Shown here piece after piece: positions 9,625 through 16,710 of a stretch of 52,975 nt of DNA. Source of the DNA: an uncultured Lewinella sp. (GTDB lineage Bacteria; Bacteroidota; Bacteroidia; Chitinophagales; Saprospiraceae); NCBI GenBank assembly GCA_937873655.1, contig CALMYQ010000166.1, positions 1-52,975 of the forward strand, written 5' to 3'. Numbering within the stretch: position 1 is the first letter of the stretch; each line of letters starts with the position of its first letter. The position numbers and the translations under genes were made by a program. The notes below the pieces were generated by a model. The model had not been told where the DNA came from and made no database searches. It was given only the letters and a program-made list of their open reading frames with translations.

Positions 9625-10665
9625 ATGACCAACAAACGGCTGATCGTTGTTTATCATGTACTGGGCTGCCTGGCGTTCCTGAGCCTGCCGCTGTTGTTTT
9701 CCCGCGATTCCATTTTTTCAAAACACACGTTTGAGAGCGCGCTGACCCGGCGTGACCTGGCATCGTACCTCCTGATGATCGGCTTTTTTTACCTCCATTA
9801 TTACCGGTTGATCCCCGGACTTTACTTCCGCAAAAAATACCTGGAATACGTCGCTGTGGTAGCGGTTTTCCTGATTGTCATCGTCATTTTGCCGAAAATG
9901 CTGATTGGAAGCCCGCCGCATATGCGACCCGGCGGACCGCCCGGGCGGGGGCCGGTGATCCCGATTTTTCCACTGGCCCAGAACTTTTTTCTTTTTCTGA
10001 TGGTCATTTTCTTTTCCTTTTCGCTGCGCATCAATGAAAAATGGAAGCAGGTGCAAAAGGAAAAAGTATCGACTGAGCTGGCCTTCCTCAAAGCGCAGAT
10101 CAACCCCCATTTTCTATTCAATACCCTCAACAGCATCTACGCCCTGGCAATCGAAAATTCAGGCAATACGGCGGAAGCCGTGGTGAAATTGTCGGGTATG
10201 ATGCGGTATGTGCTCAGCGATGCCAGCCAGCACCTGGTCAACCTGGAAAAGGAATTGGGGTATGTCCGCAGCTTTGTCGAATTCCAGCAGATCCGGTTCG
10301 GGGATGAGATTGCCCTGGCATATCAGGTAGACGGCAGCCCGAACGGCAAAAAGATTGCCCCGCTGGTCCTGATCCCCTTTATTGAAAATGCCTTCAAATA
10401 CGGCGTGAACGCAGAAGAAGACAGCCGGATCCGCATCCGGATCGGGATCGGTGAAACATTGCTGACCATGGAAGTTGCCAACAACAAGGTAACCGTACGC
10501 GAAGAAGAAGGCTGGTCGCACGGCCTCGGCATAGAAAACGCCCGGAAACGCCTCGACCTGATCTATCCCGGGCAGTATACCCTGGAAATTTCGGATGACG
10601 ACCGGATTTTTACCGTTTTATTGCGCCTGGAATTGGATGGGGTGGTGCAGCAACGAAAAATTTAA
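9625..10665 (+). CDS. LytS/YehU-type sensor histidine kinase
   Basis: About 346 aa from the ATG at 9625 (an upstream in-frame start at 9559 adds 22 poorly motivated residues). Four hydrophobic segments in the first ~145 residues form the membrane sensor, with a glycine/proline-rich loop between segments three and four. The His_kinase domain contains LKAQINPHFLFNTLNS with the phospho-accepting histidine, followed by a HATPase_c domain with an N-box (IPFIENAFKYGV) and a G-box (GLGIENARKRL). It is predicted to phosphorylate the LytTR regulator encoded 167 bp downstream. The last codons (QQRKI) run into the intergenic composite repeat, so the C-terminus may have been altered by repeat insertion. 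Confidence 0.88.
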   Translation: MTNKRLIVVYHVLGCLAFLSLPLLFSRDSIFSKHTFESALTRRDLASYLLMIGFFYLHYYRLIPGLYFRKKYLEYVAVVAVFLIVIVILPKMLIGSPPHMRPGGPPGRGPVIPIFPLAQNFFLFLMVIFFSFSLRINEKWKQVQKEKVSTELAFLKAQINPHFLFNTLNSIYALAIENSGNTAEAVVKLSGMMRYVLSDASQHLVNLEKELGYVRSFVEFQQIRFGDEIALAYQVDGSPNGKKIAPLVLIPFIENAFKYGVNAEEDSRIRIRIGIGETLLTMEVANNKVTVREEEGWSHGLGIENARKRLDLIYPGQYTLEISDDDRIFTVLLRLELDGVVQQRKI

Positions 10666-10830
10666 CGTCGCGAAAATCGTAAGCGGGAATGTGGACATCG
10701 TGCCGCCTCCGCAACGAGCGCCCGGCAATGAAACAATGAAGCAGTTGGCAGTCTTCAGTTGGCAGTTGGCAGTTTGCAGTCTTTAGCCATTCAACGGACG
10801 CCCAGCACTGAAGCAGTGAAACAATGAAGC
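10657..10830 (+). repeat. composite intergenic repeat, copy A
   Basis: The gap between kinase and regulator is built from words also found, in reverse orientation and longer form, at 22400-22710. Shared anchors are CGTGCCGCCTCCG, the 20-mer-like block around CTTTAGCCATTCAACGG with ACGCCCAGC, runs of CAGTTGGCAG, and runs of GAAACAATGAAGCAATGAA. The repeat begins in the last codons of the kinase gene and ends exactly at the start codon of the regulator, whose ATG lies within the word GCAATGAAAC. It contains no ORF. Confidence 0.75.
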
Positions 10831-10831
10831 A

Positions 10832-11530
10832 ATGAAACCAATCAAATCAATAGCCGTCGATGACGAGCCGCCTGCCCTCAAGGTCATCGAATCCTTTTGC
10901 AGACGGACGGATTTAATCGACCTCCGGCAGACGTTCAATAAACCGCGCGAAGCGCTCCTTTACCTGGAGCAAAACCCGGTTGACCTGTTGTTTCTGGACA
11001 TTCACATGCCGTCCACATCCGGGATCGATTTCTATAAAGGACTCCAGCAGGAGGTGATGGTCATTTTTACAACCGCCTTCAGCGAGTACGCCGTGGAGGG
11101 CTTCAACCTGAGCGCAGTGGATTACCTGCTCAAACCCTACACTTTCGAACGCTTTATGCAGGCCGTTCAAAAAGCGCGCGACTATTTCAATTACCTGCAC
11201 GCAACCGAAAAAACCGACCAACCCGTCCTGTATATTCGCGCCGATTACAGCCTGGTAAAGATCGACTCCAGGGATATCCTCCTGATCGAAGGGTACGATG
11301 ATTATGTCAAGATCCATGTCCGGGACCAGAAGACCGTTGTCGCCAGGATGACCCTTAAAAACCTCCTCGACAAATTACCGGAGGATCGGTTTATAAGGAT
11401 CCATCGATCTTATATCGCGCCTTTGGACCGGATCCGCCAGGTCAGCGCAAAATCCGTTTTTCTGGATGACCGGGAAATCCCGTTAGGCGGGAGCTTCAAG
11501 GACGATCTGATGAAGCGGTTTGGAGATTGA
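10832..11530 (+). CDS. LytTR-family response regulator
   Basis: A 232-aa two-domain regulator. The receiver domain (about 1-115) has the acidic pair DDE at 10-12, the phosphoacceptor D56 in LLFLDIHMP and the conserved lysine K101 in VDYLLKPY. The LytTR DNA-binding domain (about 130-230) shows LLIEGYDDYVKIHV, RMTLKNLLDKLP, FIRIHRSYIAPLDRI and a terminal GGSFKDDL. It pairs with the LytS-type kinase just upstream. Such pairs usually control envelope or exported-protein genes; the target here is unknown. Its start codon is embedded in the composite intergenic repeat, so repeat structure could influence translation initiation. Confidence 0.9.
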   Translation: MKPIKSIAVDDEPPALKVIESFCRRTDLIDLRQTFNKPREALLYLEQNPVDLLFLDIHMPSTSGIDFYKGLQQEVMVIFTTAFSEYAVEGFNLSAVDYLLKPYTFERFMQAVQKARDYFNYLHATEKTDQPVLYIRADYSLVKIDSRDILLIEGYDDYVKIHVRDQKTVVARMTLKNLLDKLPEDRFIRIHRSYIAPLDRIRQVSAKSVFLDDREIPLGGSFKDDLMKRFGD

Positions 11531-11539
11531 ATCGAACCA

Positions 11540-11720
11540 ATCGACCACGCCGCGGCGTAGCGAACCAATCGAAGAACTGAGGAATTGAGGAACCGAGGAA
11601 TTGAGGAATCGACTCAATCGAATCAATCGAAAAATCGAATCAATCGAAAAATCGAATCAATCGAAGAATCGAACCAATCGAAAAATCGAATCAATCGAAG
11701 AATCCAATCAATTGCTCAAT
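11540..11720. repeat. 17-bp tandem repeat (x5) with degenerate flanks
   Basis: Bases 11620-11704 are five near-perfect copies of the 17-mer GAATCAATCGAAAAATC (variants have GAAGAATC or GAACC). The 80 bp before it are a degenerate mix of the words GGAATTGAGGAA, AACCGAGG and CCAATCGA. In one frame the array reads as a basic, S/N/I/E-rich repeat peptide, but there is no convincing start or domain, so it is taken as noncoding. It fills the gap between the LytTR regulator and the dioxygenase-like gene. Confidence 0.88.
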
Positions 11721-11813
11721 TGCCGCAATTCTCCCCGGCTTCACCGCAAATATTTGCAACTCACCCTGAATCCGCCATATTTTGCAGCACGATCATTCAA
11801 TTAATCTCTAATA

Positions 11814-12830
11814 ATGAAACGAAAGGAATTTTTACAAGGGCTCGGCCTGGCCGGGATCGGCACCCTGATCTCCAAAGGACCGATGAACGCGGAGATCCTG
11901 AAGGAAGGCGGACCGTTACCCCCCAACTGCACGCTCATTCCAACCGAAACTGCCGGACCATTTCCGCTCGATCTGTCTGAAAACACCACGTTTTTTCGCC
12001 AGGATGTCCGGGAAGACCGGACCGGGGTTCAACTGAATGTGAAACTCCGGATCATCGGGGCCAACAATTGCGAACCGATGCCCAACGCCCGGGTCAATAT
12101 CTGGCATTGCGACAAGGACGGGTTGTATTCAGGCTACAGCCAGCAAAATAACCAGGGGCAGGCCGGCCTGACCTACCTGCGCGGCTACCAGATGACCGAC
12201 GCCAACGGCGAAGTGGAATTTACAACCATTTTTCCCGGCTGGTATACCGGCCGGATCTGCCATATCCACTTCCAGGTGTACGTGAGCTCGGTTTACGCCG
12301 CTATATCCCAACTCACTTTCCCGATCCAGACCAAGAATACCCTTTATGCCGATAACGCTGCGCTGTATACCAAAGGCGCTGACCCGCTGAATTATACCCA
12401 GGATAATATCTTCTCCGACGGGTACGCCTACCAATTGGCCACACTGACCCCAAATGCGGAAACCGGCGGGTACGACACTTTCCTGGAAGTAACCGTACAG
12501 GGATCAGGCGTAACAGGATTGGCCAACCTGGAGCCTGAAACCGGCGGACAGTTCAAACTCGGACAAAACTATCCCAATCCGTACAATACTCAGACTACCG
12601 TCCCTTTCAACCTGACCAATAAATCGGATGTGCAACTGGAGATCTGGGACCTGTCCGGCAAGCGCCTCGCAACCCTCGCAGAAACCGACCTCCCGCCCGG
12701 CGATCACCGGATTGAAGTCGACCTGAAATCGCTCGGACTGCAGACAGCGACCTACGTCTATCAGCTCCAGGTCAGTAATTCAAACGGCAAATTCCGCCAA
12801 TGCAAAGTGATGACCGCTCAAGGAAATTGA
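11814..12830 (+). CDS. intradiol ring-cleavage dioxygenase-like protein with T9SS sorting domain
   Basis: A 338-aa protein in three parts. The N-terminus (MKRKEFLQGLGLAGIG) resembles a Tat-type leader with KRK in place of RR. Residues about 35-200 match the intradiol dioxygenase fold, with a plausible 2-Tyr/2-His iron site: a tyrosine in WHCDKDGLYSGY (Y105 or Y108), Y144, H150 and H152 (in GWYTGRICHIHFQV). Residues about 245-338 are a type A T9SS C-terminal sorting domain (KLGQNYPNPYN, then LEIWDLSGK and GDHRIEVDL). The protein is therefore predicted to cross the outer membrane and be surface-attached or released, unlike the cytoplasmic catechol dioxygenases. Substrate and activity are unproven. 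Confidence 0.85.
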   Translation: MKRKEFLQGLGLAGIGTLISKGPMNAEILKEGGPLPPNCTLIPTETAGPFPLDLSENTTFFRQDVREDRTGVQLNVKLRIIGANNCEPMPNARVNIWHCDKDGLYSGYSQQNNQGQAGLTYLRGYQMTDANGEVEFTTIFPGWYTGRICHIHFQVYVSSVYAAISQLTFPIQTKNTLYADNAALYTKGADPLNYTQDNIFSDGYAYQLATLTPNAETGGYDTFLEVTVQGSGVTGLANLEPETGGQFKLGQNYPNPYNTQTTVPFNLTNKSDVQLEIWDLSGKRLATLAETDLPPGDHRIEVDLKSLGLQTATYVYQLQVSNSNGKFRQCKVMTAQGN

Positions 12831-13210
12831 TTATTTAGCCTTTTAGGCAGGAAAATATATTGATTAGCAAACTCTTCCTGTTTTCGGATACCCGTTGCCT
12901 GCGGATCTGCTGCGGGCGCGGGACCGAAAACGACCTTCCAAGGCCTCCTCCGCTTTTTGATTTGTAACGGCGGTTGAAATCCGTTCCATTCATTTTAAAG
13001 GCGACGGTTCGGGAATCGACCGACGCAAATGTTGCCGGTTCGTCGCAATCATATACCTGCCCTACAGGCCGGGAACCAAATATTCAAACCGAGTGCTGCC
13101 GATATAGCGGAACTGACGGCCCGCACTGTTGTAGATTTAATGGCGAGGAAAATTTCCCTACTGTCAAGCGTCCGTTGTGAAGTCGAAATATAGTCTCATC
13201 CCGACTCCCC
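12831..13210. other. noncoding stretch, no gene recognised
   Basis: About 380 bp between the dioxygenase-like gene and the heptamer array. A 68-codon ORF is open here (12974-13180, plus) but has no recognisable domain, no start context and a cysteine-rich random-looking composition. I see no RNA gene and no transposase remnant. It may hold the 3' untranslated regions of the two convergent genes. Confidence 0.5.
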
Positions 13211-13315
13211 ACTTACAACTTACGACTTACAACTTACAACTTACAACTTACGACTTACAACTTACAACTTACAACTTACAACTTACAACTTACGACTTAC
13301 AACTTACAACTTACA
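13211..13315. repeat. 7-bp tandem repeat, 15 units
   Basis: Fifteen contiguous heptamers ACTTACA or ACTTACG, with G variants at units 2, 6 and 12. The array ends 15 bp before the stop codon end of the BatA-like gene on the minus strand and downstream of the dioxygenase-like gene, so it sits in a convergent 3' gap. It is a candidate variable-number tandem repeat. Confidence 0.95.
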
Positions 13316-13330
13316 ACTAACCGACTAACT

Positions 13331-15358
13331 CTACTTCCAAAACCGCAGCAAAAGGATCTCCGCCGCCAAAAACAGCAGTGCCAGGATCAGACACCAGCGC
13401 CACAGCACAACGCCCTGACTGCGCTCCTCGATCCTTGCGGTGAGCACATCATTGTCCGCTGCGGTGATCACGCTGGCCAGTGACCCGACATAGGCGCGGA
13501 GATCGGCAGGATTGTAATAATCCAGGACGGATTCCTTTCGGTCGTAGTTGAAGGCGAACTGGTCGAGTTGTTCGCCCTGCTTGAGGAACAGGCTGTAGAA
13601 TCCGGCTTCCTTGACGTCGTTCTGGATATTGAGGTAAACCTTGGAACCGACGATGCGCTGTTCGGGGATGAACTCTTCTTCCGCCCCTTTCAGCTTGTAA
13701 ACGATCTCGCCGCCGGTCGCTTTATGGTCCGATTCGATCAGGTCGTCTTTGCCGAGCGTGTACTGGATGGGTTTGCGCTTGCCGGAGGAAAGGGCCATCT
13801 TATAGAGCATGGGCACAAAAATCTCGGCATTGCGCACCAGGTTGTTGTAGTCCTCATTCAGCGGGGCCGCGCATACGTACAGGAAGCCCTTATCGATCTG
13901 GTATTTGGACAGGAAGGAGTTGCCGTCGCGGTAGCTCAGGAGGACTTCTTCTTTTCGGGGGCCGAAGGAGGATTGCCGGTAATTGCCGGTTGGGGCGGGC
14001 ATTTTGAGGTTGGCGCTGCGGTTTTCGAACACGTCGTTAAAAATGAATTCTTCCGTGTTGATCTGACCGACCTCCCGGGCCTGATCTTCCCAGCCGATGA
14101 ATTCATTGGCCGGGAAGCCCGACAGAAAGCTCCGGTAAGTCTCGAGGTTGATGTTTCTGGCCGGAAATATGAGCAGGTTGCCGCCGTTCTGGACGAATTG
14201 CTGCAGCTCGGACGCCAGACCCGAAGAAATTGAGGTCAGTTCATTCAGGATCAGCAGTTGATTGTCGGCAAAAACGGAATAGTCGATATTGCGGCTGGAA
14301 GCATTGGTCATGTTAAAGAAACTGATGCCGCCGAGCGCCGCTTCCAGGTACCGGTTGGCCTGGTCTTCGTTGATGACCAGTACGTTGATCTTGTCAGCCA
14401 CCTTGAAGGTGAAGAAGTACTTGTCGTCAAACTGGACGGGATAATCCGTTACGGCCAGTTCGCCCTGGTACCAACCGGGATTCTGTACGATCAGGTTGAC
14501 GGTATCCACTACAAAAGACCGGGCCGGTATGGCAGCGGCTCCCACCGGCTTGGTTTGCCCGTCGTAGTTGATCGAAATGCGGAGGTTGTCCGCATCTTCA
14601 TCGCTGAGGTTGCTGACCCGGACCAGCAGCGGGTTATTCTGACCGATCATCTGGACCGGCGCTTCAAACCACGCGGAATCAATGGCGATATTCCGTTCCT
14701 GTACGGCCTGCAAAGGGATCAGGTTGAGCTGGATGCTCGTATCCCGGAAGTCCTGAATATCCGTGATGTTGCGCTGAAAATCGGAGATGATATAGGACGA
14801 CGGAATATCTGCACTGGAAGTGGACAGCGCCTGTTTTTGGCGGGTGACCACCTTGCTCAGGTCGCGCACCGCGGGAGATATGGCGATCTCGTCGATCAGG
14901 GCGAGGGCGTCTTCCTGGCTGACCATTCGCTGGTGGCGCCCTTCGAAATCGTTGGTCAGGATCTGAAATTCGTCCTCTACGCCGTAGGCGTTCACTACTT
15001 CGCGGGCCCGTTGTTTGGCCTTTTCCAGCAAGGGTACGTCCTCGCTCAGCGCGGACATGCTGAAGGAGTTGTCGATAAAGATGCTGACGCCTTTTCTGCC
15101 TTGTTTAACCTCTGCATCCTGCGGAATAAACGGCTGAACAAAGGCGAAAACCAGGAAAACAACGGCCAGGCACCGCGCCAGCAATACCAGGAGGTTGCGC
15201 AGTTTGGAACGCGCGCTCGTATCCTCTTTCACTTCTTTCAGGAAACGGACATTGGTGAAATACACTTTCCTGAACCGCCGGAAATAGAACAAATGGATGA
15301 TAATGGGTATAGCCAGCGCAGCTAACGCGAACAAAAAAGCCGGATAAACGAATTGCAT
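13331..15358 (-). CDS. BatA-like membrane protein with von Willebrand A-type domain
   Basis: A 675-aa protein. The N-terminal ~80 residues match the BatA (aerotolerance regulator N-terminal) domain: MQFVYPAFLFALAALAIPII, then a basic FRRFRKVYFTNVRFLKEV and a second transmembrane segment near 57-75. A vWA-like domain follows, with a MIDAS-type D-x-S-x-S at 96-100 (IDNSFS). A long beta-rich periplasmic part is followed by a C-terminal transmembrane helix (VVLWRWCLILALLFLAAEIL). Family members act in envelope stress or aerotolerance with MoxR-type ATPases. None is adjacent here, so this is an orphan copy. The gene ends next to the heptamer array. Confidence 0.85.
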   Translation of the reverse strand: MQFVYPAFLFALAALAIPIIIHLFYFRRFRKVYFTNVRFLKEVKEDTSARSKLRNLLVLLARCLAVVFLVFAFVQPFIPQDAEVKQGRKGVSIFIDNSFSMSALSEDVPLLEKAKQRAREVVNAYGVEDEFQILTNDFEGRHQRMVSQEDALALIDEIAISPAVRDLSKVVTRQKQALSTSSADIPSSYIISDFQRNITDIQDFRDTSIQLNLIPLQAVQERNIAIDSAWFEAPVQMIGQNNPLLVRVSNLSDEDADNLRISINYDGQTKPVGAAAIPARSFVVDTVNLIVQNPGWYQGELAVTDYPVQFDDKYFFTFKVADKINVLVINEDQANRYLEAALGGISFFNMTNASSRNIDYSVFADNQLLILNELTSISSGLASELQQFVQNGGNLLIFPARNINLETYRSFLSGFPANEFIGWEDQAREVGQINTEEFIFNDVFENRSANLKMPAPTGNYRQSSFGPRKEEVLLSYRDGNSFLSKYQIDKGFLYVCAAPLNEDYNNLVRNAEIFVPMLYKMALSSGKRKPIQYTLGKDDLIESDHKATGGEIVYKLKGAEEEFIPEQRIVGSKVYLNIQNDVKEAGFYSLFLKQGEQLDQFAFNYDRKESVLDYYNPADLRAYVGSLASVITAADNDVLTARIEERSQGVVLWRWCLILALLFLAAEILLLRFWK

Positions 15359-15414
15359 TTATTGGGTGTTTTCAGGATGCAACACGGGTTGACCTGAATA
15401 TTTTTAATCTATTT

Positions 15415-16425
15415 TTAATTTTCAAACCCCTCAACTCCCTGCACGGTGGTGTATTTAAAGCTCAGCTTCCGGTCCGGATAAATATGCTTGAACGCCGACT
15501 GGACCATGAGCGTCGCTTCGTGGAATCCGCAAAGGATGAGTTTGAGTTTGCCCGGGTAGGTGTTGATATCTCCGATGGCGTAAATGCCGGGCACATTGGT
15601 GCTGTAATCCAGCGTGTCCACGGTTATGGCGTTGTTGTCGATGTTCAGCCCCCAATCGGCGATCGGCCCCAATTTCGGAGACAGGCCGAACAGCGGGATG
15701 AAGTGGTCGGTCGGGTAGGGATAGTTGCCTTTGTCCTTTTGGTTGATCACCACTTCGTTGAGTTTGCCGTTCCCGTTGAGGCCTACCACCTGGGCATCGG
15801 TGAGGAGGTTGACTTTACCGGTTTTCGCCAGTTCGTAGACTTTTTCGGTCGAGTCCGGTGCGCCGCGAAATTCCTTGCGGCGGTGCACGAGGGTTACTTC
15901 GCTGGCCACCTCCGCGAGGTAGATGGTCCAATCCAGGGCCGAATCGCCGCCGCCGGCAACCACGATCTTCTTGTCGCGATAGATTTCAGGGTTGCGAATG
16001 ATGTATTCTACGCCTTTATCCTCAAATTGTTCCAGGTTTTCGATCGGCGGCTTGCGCGGCTCGAAGCAACCCAACCCGCCGGCGATGGCGATAACGGGCG
16101 CTTTGATCGCAGTGCCTTTGTTGGTCTGCATCAAAAACTGGCCGTCTTCGGTCTTTTCAATGGTTTCCGCGCGTTCACCCAGGGTAAATCCCGGCTTGAA
16201 CGGGGAAATCTGCTCCATGAGGTTGTTCACCAGGTCACTGGCCAGTATAGAGGGATAACCCGGAATATCGTAAATGGGCTTTTTAGGATAGATCTCCGTC
16301 AATTGCCCGCCGGGTTGGCCCAGAACATCTACAAGATGGCACCGCAGTTTTACCAGGCCGGCTTCGAACACCGTGAACAATCCCACCGGGCCGGCGCCTA
16401 TGATCAAAATATCTGTTTGGATCAT
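15415..16425 (-). CDS. ferredoxin/thioredoxin reductase-like FAD-NAD(P) oxidoreductase
   Basis: 336 aa from the ATG at 16425; an upstream in-frame extension to 16488 lacks coding character, and the FAD motif begins at once after MIQTD. The N-terminal dinucleotide fold has GAGPVGLF, the NADPH-binding fold has VVAGGGDSALDW, and a C-terminal motif (YAIGDINTYPGKLKLI) contacts FAD. No redox-active CXXC is present, which separates it from thioredoxin reductase and fits the YumC-type ferredoxin-NADP+ reductases. It would move electrons between NADPH and ferredoxin in the cytoplasm. It is single-gene and convergent with nothing essential nearby. Confidence 0.9.
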   Translation of the reverse strand: MIQTDILIIGAGPVGLFTVFEAGLVKLRCHLVDVLGQPGGQLTEIYPKKPIYDIPGYPSILASDLVNNLMEQISPFKPGFTLGERAETIEKTEDGQFLMQTNKGTAIKAPVIAIAGGLGCFEPRKPPIENLEQFEDKGVEYIIRNPEIYRDKKIVVAGGGDSALDWTIYLAEVASEVTLVHRRKEFRGAPDSTEKVYELAKTGKVNLLTDAQVVGLNGNGKLNEVVINQKDKGNYPYPTDHFIPLFGLSPKLGPIADWGLNIDNNAITVDTLDYSTNVPGIYAIGDINTYPGKLKLILCGFHEATLMVQSAFKHIYPDRKLSFKYTTVQGVEGFEN

Positions 16426-16608
16426 TATAGTAGAATAAGGCCGCAAAGTTACAATGAATTTAACATAAATCGGAGTGACAATTATCACCGCGTCAAGCCA
16501 TTAAACTAAACATCCCTGGAATAGGAATGTTTCGCGCCATCTTTTTAATAAAAGCAACATTCGCCCTTCTTTTGCGTAAGAACAAATAAGTTGCCGTGTG
16601 AAAAAGTA

Positions 16609-16636
16609 AGGTATGAGGATTTTTATCATACCTTTG
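16609..16636 (+). promoter_or_regulatory. inverted repeat overlapping a -7 box, upstream of the giant exported protein
   Basis: A perfect 8-bp inverted repeat, AGGTATGA (16609-16616) and TCATACCT (16626-16633), overlaps the Bacteroidota -7 hexamer-type box TACCTTTG at 16629-16636. The gene start is about 75 bp downstream. No good -33 TTG lies 19-21 bp upstream of the box, which would fit an activated or repressed promoter. This is a prediction from sequence only. Confidence 0.45.
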
Positions 16637-16710
16637 CCATGCGATTTCGGATCTTCCCCCCCTGATAAAACCGATGCGTCTGAATTGAAGAACACACTCA
16701 GCCCAATGAG

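Noticed and set aside
11585..11980. 131-codon ORF across the 17-bp repeat
   Set aside because: Open only because the repeat lacks stops in that frame; it runs into the dioxygenase gene in another frame.
12974..13180. 68-codon plus-strand ORF
   Set aside because: No domain, no promoter or start context, and an odd composition; treated as noncoding.
14258..15325. 355-codon plus-strand ORF opposite the BatA-like gene
   Set aside because: Shadow frame; the minus strand encodes the BatA and MIDAS motifs.
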